DNA of 64,000 nucleotides from Ulva prolifera (lineage: Eukaryota; Chlorophyta; Ulvophyceae; Ulvales; Ulvaceae): contig CM041201.1 of the NCBI GenBank assembly GCA_023078555.1, positions 1,495,713 to 1,559,712 on the forward strand, given 5' to 3'. The translations under genes and the position numbers were made by a program. Under the pieces are notes generated by a model, which was not told where the DNA came from, did not search any database, and saw only the letters and a program-made list of their open reading frames with translations. Of this stretch, positions 43,191-53,200 are shown piece by piece. How positions within the stretch are numbered: the stretch's first letter is position 1; every line of letters starts with the position of its first letter.

Positions 43191-45819
43191 CGGGAGCATG
43201 ACTGTGTGTCCATTTGAGTGCGGTGCACAAACCGCGGTGGAAGCTGGCTGCCGTTGGCCAGCGTGGGGCTGGGCATTGCACCCTGCTCGGCCCCACCAAT
43301 GCCCATGAATGCGGTGATCACCCTCCTTACCTAATGTTCACTGACTGCGTCGGTGCTCCGCAAGCTGCTTGTCTATCTCCTAGACAGTCCCCCAGGTAGC
43401 AGCAGCGATACAGCCGAGCCCAGCGTGCTCCTCAAACCCACTTGCCTGACTGCAGACGTGGGTCGGGAGCACAAAGATGAACCTGGACGGGGCCAGCACA
43501 GCCGCGCTGGCGCGGCCGCCGCCGGGATGGGAAAGTGGCTACAAGTGGCCTCAGACGCGGCACTGGCTGGATCTGAAGGAGAGCGAGGACGCGCAGCCGG
43601 CGGCGGGGGGTGTCGTGGGGGCGAAGCTGGTGGACGCGGCGACGGTCGGGCGCTTCTGTGAGGGTGCCAGCCTCGCCTGGAGGTGCTGCTCCCGGGCCCC
43701 CCACACAGCTGGCTTGCTCGCGGGCTGTTGAACAGTGAATGCTACCATGATTGGGGGGGCACCCCGCATGGCTGGCTGGTTCGCTTGCTGCCTGTTGATA
43801 CGATGCTGTTTTGACACACCATCAACAGCCTGCAAACCTCTTTTGTTCAATTCGGCGGTCCAACCTGAAATTCCTGCATGAAATTCACAGTGAGAGAGAT
43901 GCATGTCTGCCTGCAAACACTTTCTTTGTTCAGTAATGGGACGTGGAGCCTGAAGTACCCGCACACAACGTACGGTATGAGATGGGCATGTGTGTGGAGG
44001 TGTGGACCGGAGGTGCGATACACGTGTGGCGGAACAGCACCAGCAGCTCCTGGGAATGTGTGCCAAATGTGGCCACCCGCAGTACATGGGACAGTGCGGT
44101 GCTCAGCTGCTCTCTCCGGCTCTGAGCCCCGCTCACACCCGCCGAACGCAACGCCCACCCGGAACTCTCATGCCATCTGATCATGCCATTCTCTGATTGA
44201 GTGGCTATGCTTTGCACGGCGGGGTTGCTGTGTGCGTACGAACGATGGAGTTTCGGCACCAGAATGAGACCTGCTAGGCCGAGCAGTCCCGGGCTGCGCC
44301 CTGAGGCAACAAGGGGCTACAACGACAAGGGCGAGGAGGCGTTCAACACCGCAGGAACAGCGGGCAGCACACGAATGAGATTCCCGCAACAGCTGCTGTG
44401 CAATGCCACGGCACCCATGGCAGAGAGCAAGGTGACCCACCCGCGCCTCGTGCAGGCTCGACAAGCGGGTGCCACCCATGGTGCGCGGCCACCCCTTCGG
44501 CGAGTCCAACACCCTCCTCAACAACCCCGCCACCCGCATCTGGGAGCTCTTCGCGTGGACCTCCGCCTGCGACCCGCCGCGCCGAAGCGGCGGCGAAGGC
44601 CCCGCACAGCACGCGCCAGTGAACAGGCTGCGGTGCGCAGCCCAGCGCTTGACCTCTTCCCACTCTTGATCAGTGGGTGTTGCGGATATGCCTCCTCGCG
44701 GGAGCGTGCTGCTTAGGTAGGGTTATTCAAAACGGCCAATATGTGTGCCGAAATTCCGCACTCGCGCGCCGCTCACACCCGCGGGTGCAGCCGGCTGATT
44801 ATCGTTTACTCCCTGTTTACCAAAGCCGCAGCAGGGGAGGATCCAGTGCGGCTGCCGTGCAGGGACACCGCGCCGCATCACGGCGTGCACCCTGTCGTGA
44901 CGCCCCCGGACTGGCGCTGCGCGTTCCGCAAGAAGCGCTGGCTGCTCGAGGTGCCTCTGAAGAGCCTGTGGACCGAGGCGGGCTCGCGGCAGGAGCACGC
45001 CGGGCTCGCGCTCTTCCTCGTGAACACGATCGAGAAGCTCGCGAAGGAGGGGTGGGAGCTCGACGGCGCGCTGCAGGGTGTGCTGTACCTGTCGCGGCCA
45101 CAGGGGGACCGGCTGGAGGTGCGCCGCACGCGAGCGGTGACGTCAGCGCTCGCGTTTGGCGTGCTGCCGGAGATCCGCACCGTGCCGCGGCGGCCGCCGG
45201 GGGAGCGGGCGGCGAAGGTGCGGTGCATGGCGTGCATGCATTGGTGTACCTCACTTCGGATCGTGCGTGCAGTCGAGCCACTCCCGGCGTGGCCATACGT
45301 GCCCGGATGGCTTATCGGACACGTCCCGGGAGTCACCTGAAGCACGCCACGGAACACACAACTGTCGCATGTCAGAGCGCCGAAGCAGACTACAAAGGAC
45401 ACCTCTGATGGGTGTCAGGATACGGCTGAATAAAGTCGAATACGGTTCACTGTACAAAGCATTGAAATGGAAAGCACTCTGATGCACTACGGAAGAATGC
45501 ATGCACGTTTGTATCCTGAAGGGGGTCCGGGATGCAGGCATTCGGGCGTGCCCGCGTCGGCGTTGCGGACCGGCCCTCCGGCACCCCGTTCCGGCAGGAT
45601 GCGTACATGCCGTACACGGAGGTCGATCTGCGGCTGCTGGAGGAGCTGGGGCTGCCGGCGCCGGCGGAGCTCGACGACAGCGACGAGATGCGGGCCCAGG
45701 CCGCGGAGGCGGTGCACGTGCTGGTGGAGCGTTGTGCTGACAAGATGCTGGCTCACGAGCAGCGCCTCGAGGCCCGCTGCCGGCGCCTCGACCTGCAGGA
45801 GATCACTGCCACTGCCTAG
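38869..45819 (+). CDS. Unrecognised protein, at least 878 aa, ten exons
   Basis: Exons 38869-39183, 39433-39626, 40157-40433, 41177-41360, 41629-41926, 42323-42650, 43456-43682, 44456-44632, 44863-45217, 45538-45819 sum to 2637 nt in one frame. Most donors are GTGCG-type. Well-formed segments include GEGGFKLKDVQPLDLGNANP, AIDTVDELAVKAVMKTFTCF, FTEATERLRNIATRLDRCQL, HMATLRWAPDGRPTLTLHAN, HPFGESNTLLNNPATRIWEL, RKKRWLLEVPLKSLW and, near the end, MPYTEVDLRLLEELGLP followed by a charged helix. No transmembrane or signal segment is evident. I do not recognise the family. The true start lies upstream: exon 1 opens at a splice acceptor (CGCCAG). Exon 6 (RRG/Ala-rich) is the least certain. TGTAA follows the stop by 21 nt. 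A partial pseudogene copy lies just upstream. Confidence 0.7.
40094..40122 (+). repeat. Poly-C tract, 29 nt
   Basis: C run in the intron before exon 3 of the unrecognised gene, ending about 35 nt ahead of the acceptor. It may act as an extended polypyrimidine tract. Confidence 0.85.
41442..41482. repeat. Perfect inverted repeat, 16-bp arms, 9-nt loop
   Basis: GCTGCCCGCAGCTTCC (41442-41457) pairs with 41467-41482, inside the intron between exons 4 and 5 of the unrecognised gene. Confidence 0.85.
43126..43192 (+). repeat. CA/CGCA microsatellite
   Basis: CACA-rich text turning into about ten CGCA units, within the intron between exons 6 and 7 of the unrecognised gene. Confidence 0.9.
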
Positions 45820-45840
45820 CTGAGGTTTTGTATACGTGCG

Positions 45841-45845
45841 TGTAA
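45841..45845 (+). terminator. TGTAA poly(A) signal
   Basis: TGTAA 21 nt after the stop codon at 45819. Use inferred from the chlorophyte consensus. Confidence 0.5.
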
Positions 45846-46293
45846 TCATGTGGAGGCCAGGTATTGCGTTTGACCTGCCTCTGGTTCAGACAGGGCTTCG
45901 TTGTTTGTAACTTGTAAACGCCCGGCAGCATCTGCGGTGGGATAGTCCAGCGACAGGCCCAGATGCTTCTGATGTCCTTGCGTTGCGAATCCCTTTCCTG
46001 CGCACAACCGTGTGGCATGTGGACGGCATGGCTGTGGAGCTTCGTTCCCTGTGGCCATGTGGTGAAGTTGCCAGCGGGCACATGCATGCAAATTTATGGA
46101 GCGGAATAGTACCACGTACTTGCACACAGCCGGGCTGCGTTTTTCAAATGCAATGCTGCTCACGTGACGATGGCTGATGCCGTTCGCAGTGTATGCTGTG
46201 CCACCGTTGCCACGCCGTGGGCCCCAGCCACTGTCATGCTTCACATGGTACTCACTTGTCGAAGATGTTTGAACATTTTGATTTAGACAGCTC

Positions 46294-46506
46294 TCAGCTC
46301 TGAAGTCGTTTCGTCTGATTTGGTTGGATCTTCTGCATTGAGTCGTAGAGCAGCAGAGATGGGGGTCGAGCAGCAAGACCAGGTGTCGCTGAATGCGGTT
46401 TGGTGCGCGGTTTCTTCGAGAGTCGTGCGGCAGACCGATTCAACCTCTGATTTGCTTGCTGTTTGTGAGCTAAGAGATCGTCGTCGGTGATGCGCCTCGG
46501 TGCCAT
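46294..46506 (-). CDS. Small basic ORF, 70 aa, candidate
   Basis: An ATG-started frame on the minus strand, beginning MAPRRITDDDLLAHKQQANQ, followed by a Lys/Arg-rich part (SAARLSKKPRTK). The frame stays open upstream (KHAKEEEEYMRTLRG), so it could also be an internal exon. It lies just upstream of and antisense to the CFAP144 exon. No family recognised. It may be chance. Confidence 0.25.
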   Translation of the reverse strand: MAPRRITDDDLLAHKQQANQRLNRSAARLSKKPRTKPHSATPGLAARPPSLLLYDSMQKIQPNQTKRLQS

Positions 46507-46687
46507 GTCTCCGTCAGAAGTTCTGGGACGTGCAGGACAGAGGCGATTGTGCGGGAGGCAAGATGCTTGCGGATGAACGAAACTTTCGGAGGCATCAGGA
46601 GTCCCACGAAGAGTACGCATATACTCTTCCTCCTCCTTTGCGTGCTTTACCAACATGTCGACCAAGCTCACCGTTGCGCCTTCGCAG

Positions 46688-46992
46688 TGACCATGCTGCC
46701 GGAGAAGCCCAACAATATGGTGCCACTCTCCAAACCGTCCAATGAAGAAGTAACACAGGCGAAGAAAAGCTTAGCACGACTATGCATTCTGAAACACGAA
46801 GACAAGACACCACAACAGCGACATGTCCTTCCAATCACCGCTGCACAAGAGGTTGGCTGGTTCACAACTCCACTGGTGCAGCCACAGCCAATATTCAATC
46901 ACCCCAAGGGACAGTGCGATGTTACGGCGTATGCTGACACATACGCAAGTATGGCCGGTGGAATGTCTCCATTTGCAAAAGCACCGGAATAG
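46688..46992 (+). CDS. CFAP144: CFAP144 (FAM183-like) axonemal protein, last exon
   Basis: CFAP144 (Chlamydomonas FAP144, animal FAM183) is a small microtubule-inner protein of the ciliary doublet. This exon starts after TTCGCAG with two bases completing a codon, then encodes LPEKPNNMVPLSKPSNEEV, a linker, AAQEVGWFTTPLVQPQ and HPKGQCDVTAYADTYASM, and ends in a stop at 46992. The order KPN, QE(V/I)GW and CD(V/I)T is the family signature as I recall it. About 100 residues are present; the usual N-terminal segment (NPxxK before KPN) must lie in upstream exons that I could not find. Two TGTAA signals follow within 45 nt. It is convergent with pyruvate kinase, about 290 nt apart. Confidence 0.72.
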
Positions 46993-47026
46993 GTGTCCAA
47001 GAGCAGTCCAAAAGCTGGATGCGCCT

Positions 47027-47037
47027 TGTAAATGTAA
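47027..47037 (+). terminator. Two TGTAA poly(A) signals of CFAP144
   Basis: TGTAA at 47027-47031 and 47033-47037, 35-45 nt after the CFAP144 stop. Confidence 0.5.
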
Positions 47038-47281
47038 ACAGAACACATTGCAAATCTTGGAGCTGGAGTTGCACCTGTAATGGCTCAAGATTTTCGATCA
47101 TGCGTAGCTGATTGACAGGGCACTCTTGGCAGACAGAGGAACACTTGGTGTATAACTCATACAGTGTGAGTGACTGATCGAATGGACGTGATTGTGGCCG
47201 TGGAGCTGACATGAGTTCTCCATGGTAGTGCGGACTCTGCACAGTTGCTACTTCTATCTAGACAACCCTTTTAGCCAAGTC

Positions 47282-50200
47282 TTAGGCACTGAGCAACTTG
47301 CTCGGGTCAAGAATGGAAAGTGTGGCTCCCTGATCAGCAAAGAGGCTATCACAGCCATGCATAATTCCAACTCTCCCACCAGAATACATCCCTTGTGCCT
47401 GTGCGCCAGCGAGCACAAACTTCACACTGTCCATCAGCGACTCCTTGCTGGACTTGAGGCAGCAGCCCCACATGCCAAAGTACAGATTCGCAGCCTGAGC
47501 CACATCCTTGCTCGTGGTCGCAACAAAATGTGGCACAGGCGGCCTGTACTTTGTGCAGATCTGCGCAGGGCTGCCGTTTGCTGTGAATGTAATCACTGCT
47601 GTCACATCAGCATCCAGGGCCATCCGTGCGAGGCAGTGGCTTGATGCCTCCAGTGATGTGAAGGGCTTGGAGGAGAAGTCACGGGTGAATGAGTGCAGAG
47701 CGTAGTAGTGTGTAGCCTCTTCTGCATTAGTGATGATGGACGCCATGGTCTGCACCGAGTCGATGGGGAAACTGCCGATCGCCGTCTCCTCTCCCAGCAC
47801 CACCGCATCAGCAGACTCAAACACCGCGGCGGCCACATCCAGCATTTCAGCGCGGGTCGGCCGAGGGTTGACGACCATGGAACGGAGCATGTGCCGCATG
47901 ACGATAGACACCTGAACATCAGCCCGGCGCTTGTTGCCCTTGCCATGCTAGAGCCATGCATGGTGCACGTCGCACCTCGTGCAGGTGCCTATGAGAATTT
48001 TGCAACAAGTCATGGCTGCGCAACGTTGCCTTGCTTCACGAGCAGCACCAGCGCATGCAATTGACGGGTCGACCAGAGATAAGTGAGTGCACATGCACTT
48101 GATTGACTGAGTGTGGGCACGGCGAGCCATGACTTGCCTCGACCTGCCTGCCCCCAAGGTCCATCACGTGTATACTGCCAGTCAGTGAGCGGGGGCTGAC
48201 CTTGCCGCGGATGTTACACTTGGTGACGCAGAGGTTCTGCGCAAGCGCCACGGTCTCCGGAGACAGCTCGAGCCCGAGAGTGCCTCGGGCGACGATGATC
48301 CCGTCCGAGGCATCCAGCACCTTCTCCAGGTTCCGCAAGCCATCAGCGTCCTCCACCTTTGCGATGATCCTGCACGTGCCGGCCTCACCCGGTGTTCACC
48401 CATGAACCCCCGTGCTCCTCCGGCCAGGCTCACAGCTGAGGGGTCAGCTGCAGTCCGCTGCATGTAGACACGACTCGAGGTGCCCACCAATGGGTTGAGG
48501 ACGGATGAAAAGCTACCCCCTCCGTTTCAGGAGGTCGTGCGTTCGATTCTGCGTGCGCTTTGGGGAATCGAAACGGCCGTACGTGACCACCTCGCTTAGC
48601 ACAGGAGGAGGCCCTGTGAGCTGCGTACGGTCGTCTGAGGGGGTTTTCCAGGTGGTTTACCCCTTCGGCATATGTGGTCCCGTTAATTCGGAGTTGTCAA
48701 TCTCCAATAGGATACGGCTCAGTAAATTCAGATTTACTTTACTTTACCAGCTTCAGAACAGCCCTATATAGCGGTAGGATATCCTACCCATATCCCACGT
48801 GGTAGTGCTGTGGCTGTGAGTGCGCACAGTCCAGCCCCTCTAGTCTGTTGCCAGTCCAAAATTGATTGATCAATTAATGTATGTCGTGGATATCTTGGAC
48901 CGGAATTAGCCGGAGCTTTGGGCAGCAGGCAGCACCCTTTCCAGTGCTAGACAATGGTGAAGCGGACCTGACGAAGCTTCCCCCGTTGTTGTCAAGTATG
49001 TCCCGCAGCTCGGCCACGTCCTCCTCGGTGCGCGTGAAGGGCGCCGCCACAAAGTTGATGCCCCGCGCAGTCGCCCACTTGAGGTCCTGGCTGTCCTGGG
49101 CGGTCAGGAAGGGCGTGCGGACCTTCTGGCCGCGGATGGAGACCTTGGAATGCTCGTGCAGCGTGCAGTCGGCGAGCACTGTGCCCGCCACCTCCGTGGC
49201 GGACACAATCTCGTCCACTTTCACCGCCACCGCCCCGTCGCTCATGCTCACCTGCATCGCCCCAATGGTGGTTCTTGACTCAGACCTGGTAAGAGCAGAC
49301 CAGATGGTGTTCCTGATCGATCGGCTCTGATCCACATGTCTGCTCCAAGCGCACACTAACGTGTGAACATTCCTTGGCTGCTAGTAGGTGCGAGGCGGCA
49401 GAGTGATCCTGTGCTCGCGTGTGTCCATGCTGTGCTGGATGCCGAGCCATGTTCAAATGAGGTATTCTGGCAGGTCGGGCACCATCCCGCCGACCGCAGC
49501 TGGATAGACCGGCGCCAGTCCACCCAACACTAGTGTATACCCATATGACTCGCACCAGGCAGCACCACAGATGGAGCTGCTTCAGGCCCATCGAGCAGCC
49601 TCTGATGCAAAGGGTGGCCGTCCCCACGTAGCGCTCACTCCATCCAGTGCGGTGGACCTGAGGTGGTCCCCACAGGTGCAACAGGCACTAAGCGCCAGCC
49701 ATGCACCTGTTGTCGTGCATTGCACCCTGAGTCGCGCCCGCTGGGCCGGACCATTCCAATACAGGCAGGAGCACAAGCATCATCCAGCACAGGCAGTACA
49801 TCCCGCCATCGTCCAGGTTCGAGAAGACACAAATCTGCGCACATGCATGAGTGTTCCAAGTGCACCCCCACCACCGTATCCCCCTGTCAGTCACGACCCT
49901 TCCTGAGTCGTCTGTATGCATCCAAAAGGTCCGCATGTCCTCTTCCCTCGGGAGCCCTGTGCGTACGCTCCCAGCCAGCCAACTACATCGGGTCCCCTAT
50001 CATTATCCACCATGACATCCCCCCATCAGCCGGCCGCAGCATGTTTGAATGAATACAATCGAAAGAGGCGCACCACCGCGCCCAGCGGCGTGATCTCGCC
50101 GAGCTTCTCGTACTGGATCCCAATCCGCGCCCCCGTGTCGTCCGCCCAGCCGACAAACTCCAGCGGGTCGCTCGCCGCGGTGCCGTACAGGTTCACCCGC

Positions 50201-53200
50201 AGCCCCGCGCGCAGCTCGACGCGCTTCACCGGCGTGCCGGCGGCCCTGTCCATGAGGTACGACGCGCGCAGCGTGCTGCCGCGCAGCTCGCACAGCACGC
50301 ACGGCAGCGCGCCGGCGTCGGCGGCGGCCTCGCGGTACGCGGAGAGCATGGCCTCGGCCTGGGCGGTGGTGGAGTGCGAGAGGTTGATGCGGAGCACGTC
50401 CATGCCGGCGCGGATGAGCTGGCGCAGCGTGTCGCGGTTCGTCGACGGTACCGCGGTGCAGATGATCTTGGTCTTGCGGCGCACCTGTACCCCGGGTGCC
50501 GTCGATGCACAGACGCGGTGCGACACCGCATAGCATGAGGGCATCCCTGCGAACCTGTGCGCTCAGTGTCCAGCCCTACCTTATAGCATGGCTGAACATG
50601 GCGAATTCTGCAAGATAGCATGTCATGTATGCCCTCTAATCGTCTCGCCAAGCACAGTGACGCCACGCACAATCCACGGCGCACCTTGCTCTCATGCATC
50701 ACGAGCGACAGGTCCATCCGCGTGGCGCGCAGCGATACCGTCTTGGCTACAAACGCGAGGTCCACCGCGCCGCCGGCGAGGTTCGGCGCGAGGCTGCCAA
50801 GCTTCTCAAACTGCAGCCGGCCCGGCGCGACCGTCACAAAGAGCTCGCGCTCCGCGCCGTGGCCGACCCCGGACTGCGTCGCCGCCGTCGACGCGAGAAC
50901 AACGACCTCCTTGCCCGGCACGCACAGCCCGGCCTCCACGCCATGCTTCAGCGAGCGCCGCAGCGTGCCGAGCAGCGCGGCGCGGTCGCGCATCGGCTCG
51001 GGGAGGAGCAGCGCGTGGCACGCGAATAGCGCGCTGCAGCGGCACGCGAGCGCGCCGTTCGACGTCACGACGAGCAGCGGCACGCACGGCCGGTACTTCG
51101 CGGCGAGGCGCGCCATCTTCCCGCTCTCGGAGAACACGATCGCCATGCCGGGCTTCACGTCCACCGCGGCCTTCGCGAGCGCGGACACCGACGCCTCGAC
51201 GGTGCCAACCGGCTTTGGCGTGAACTCCCGCACGAAGTTGTACGCCTGGTTGTGGTTCGAGCCGATCTCGGCGTGCTGCTGGATGGAGGCCATGAGGGAG
51301 ACGGCGAGGGCGGGGTGGGCGCCATTGGCGGTCTCGCCGGAGAGCATGCATGCGTCGGCGCCGTCCCAGACGGCGTTGGCGATGTCGGAGATCTCGGCGC
51401 GCGTCGGGTGCGGCGAGTCGATCATGCTCTCCATCATCTGCGTCGCGCAGATGACGAAACGCCCCGCAATCTGCATGCGCCGGCAGCAGTGCATGAGCCT
51501 GTGTATGATCTGGTGCGTGTGGGTAGCCACAGATTTGGGACAGCATCAGCCGTGCACAGAGTAAGGTGAGAAAACCGCAATGGAGAAACACTGCTTTGGA
51601 AAATGTACTGCTCTGGTGGTGCAGACGGCGGAGGTACGGGCGCACATTGGCCTTGGCGATCATCATCTTCTGTGCCAGGGGAACCTTCTGCACCGGAATC
51701 TCCATACCCAGGTCGCCTCGGGCAACCATGATACCTGCACCACAGAGATGCATCAGCGGATTCAACATTATGCAGGCACTGCACTGGGCACATCCTCGTA
51801 ACACGCCAGGCAACAGCCATACGACACACGGAAGTGGGCAAAGCCACAACCGCAGGTATCATCAAGAGGGCGAGGCAAATGGAGCGCGCCAAAGATAGAA
51901 CAAGGTTGCCAGGATTAGGAGAACATGAGCAAGTGGCACACAAACGGACACAAAACAAAAAAACCGCAAAGCCCACCATCTGTGACTTCCAGGATCTCGT
52001 CGTAGTTCTGCAGCCCCTCCTGGTTCTCGATCTTCGAGATGATCCCGATCTCCTCCCCGCCCGCCTCGTCCAGCACGCGCCGAATGAACAGCACATCCTC
52101 CTTGCTCTGCACGAACGACGCCGCCACAAAATCAACCCTGTTCTTGCACGCAAACTCCTGCAAGTCCGCCACGTCCTTCTCCATCAGCACCGGCAGGTCC
52201 ACCTTCGCCCCCGGCAGGTTGCAGTTCTTCCGCTCCCCGAGCGCTTTCGAGTTCTGCACGACGCCCTTGACCTCCGTCTCGCTCACAACCTCCGTCACCT
52301 CGATCGAGATCGTGCCGTCTGCAAGCAGAATTCTCCCGCCCGGCACCACCGTCTGGGCGAGCTGCGCATATGACAGACCGATGCGGGTCTCCTCCGCAGT
52401 TTTGTAGCCCTCGAAGGTCGTGTACGCGTCTCCGACGGCCTCGATGGTGATGCTCTGGCCGGCCTCGAGGTCGATGGGCGTGCCGCCGCGGAGCATCGCG
52501 GTGCGGATCTCGGGGCCTTTGGTGTCGAGCAGGCACGCGGCGTGCGAGTTGCGGCTCGCGGCGGCCGCGCGGAAGCGCTGGAGGACCTCCAGGTGGGAGT
52601 CATGGCTGCCGTGGCTGAAGTTCAACCTGCGCGTGCCTCTCCGATGGTGTATACAATGCCATGCAGCAAACGCCTGATGTTCCGCCTGGGGGGGGCAGCC
52701 AGGGGTTGTGCCACAAGGAACAAGGCGAGGAGGCAGGTAGTGCCGCGGAAACAGCGAGCAGCAGAGGAACCATTCGATCAGCACAGTACACCCACGCCAC
52801 AATCAGCATCACATGTGCCCTGCGACACCGGCACCACAGGAAACAGGATACATACACAGGATGGGCTGATGGGGATGCCGAGCCGCAAGTGCGCGCAGGT
52901 ATGGAAGCAGCACGCTACGGCACAACATGTGCCCGCAGCCGATCGCACGGTGAGGTGTGGACGAGGTGTGGACGAGGCACACACCTCGCGACATTCATGC
53001 CTGCGTCCAGGAGCTTGCCGAGCATCTCCTCCGAGTCGCACTGCGGGCCGAGCGTGCAGATGATCTTGCACTTGCGGACGGCGTGCTTGTACTTGTCCTG
53101 GTCCAGGATCGTGTCCAGCCCGATCTTCGTGGAGCGGTACATGATGGAGGCGCCTCCAGTGAGGCCCTGCATGCATGCGCCCTTGTAAAGCAGTCTATCG

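Noticed and set aside
43070-43321. ORFs rich in RACVRACV repeats
   Set aside because: They are translations of the CGCA microsatellite within an intron.
50226-51849. Long minus-strand ORFs of 434 and 347 residues
   Set aside because: Each mixes a real pyruvate kinase exon with intron read-through or an off-frame shadow; the spliced model replaces them.
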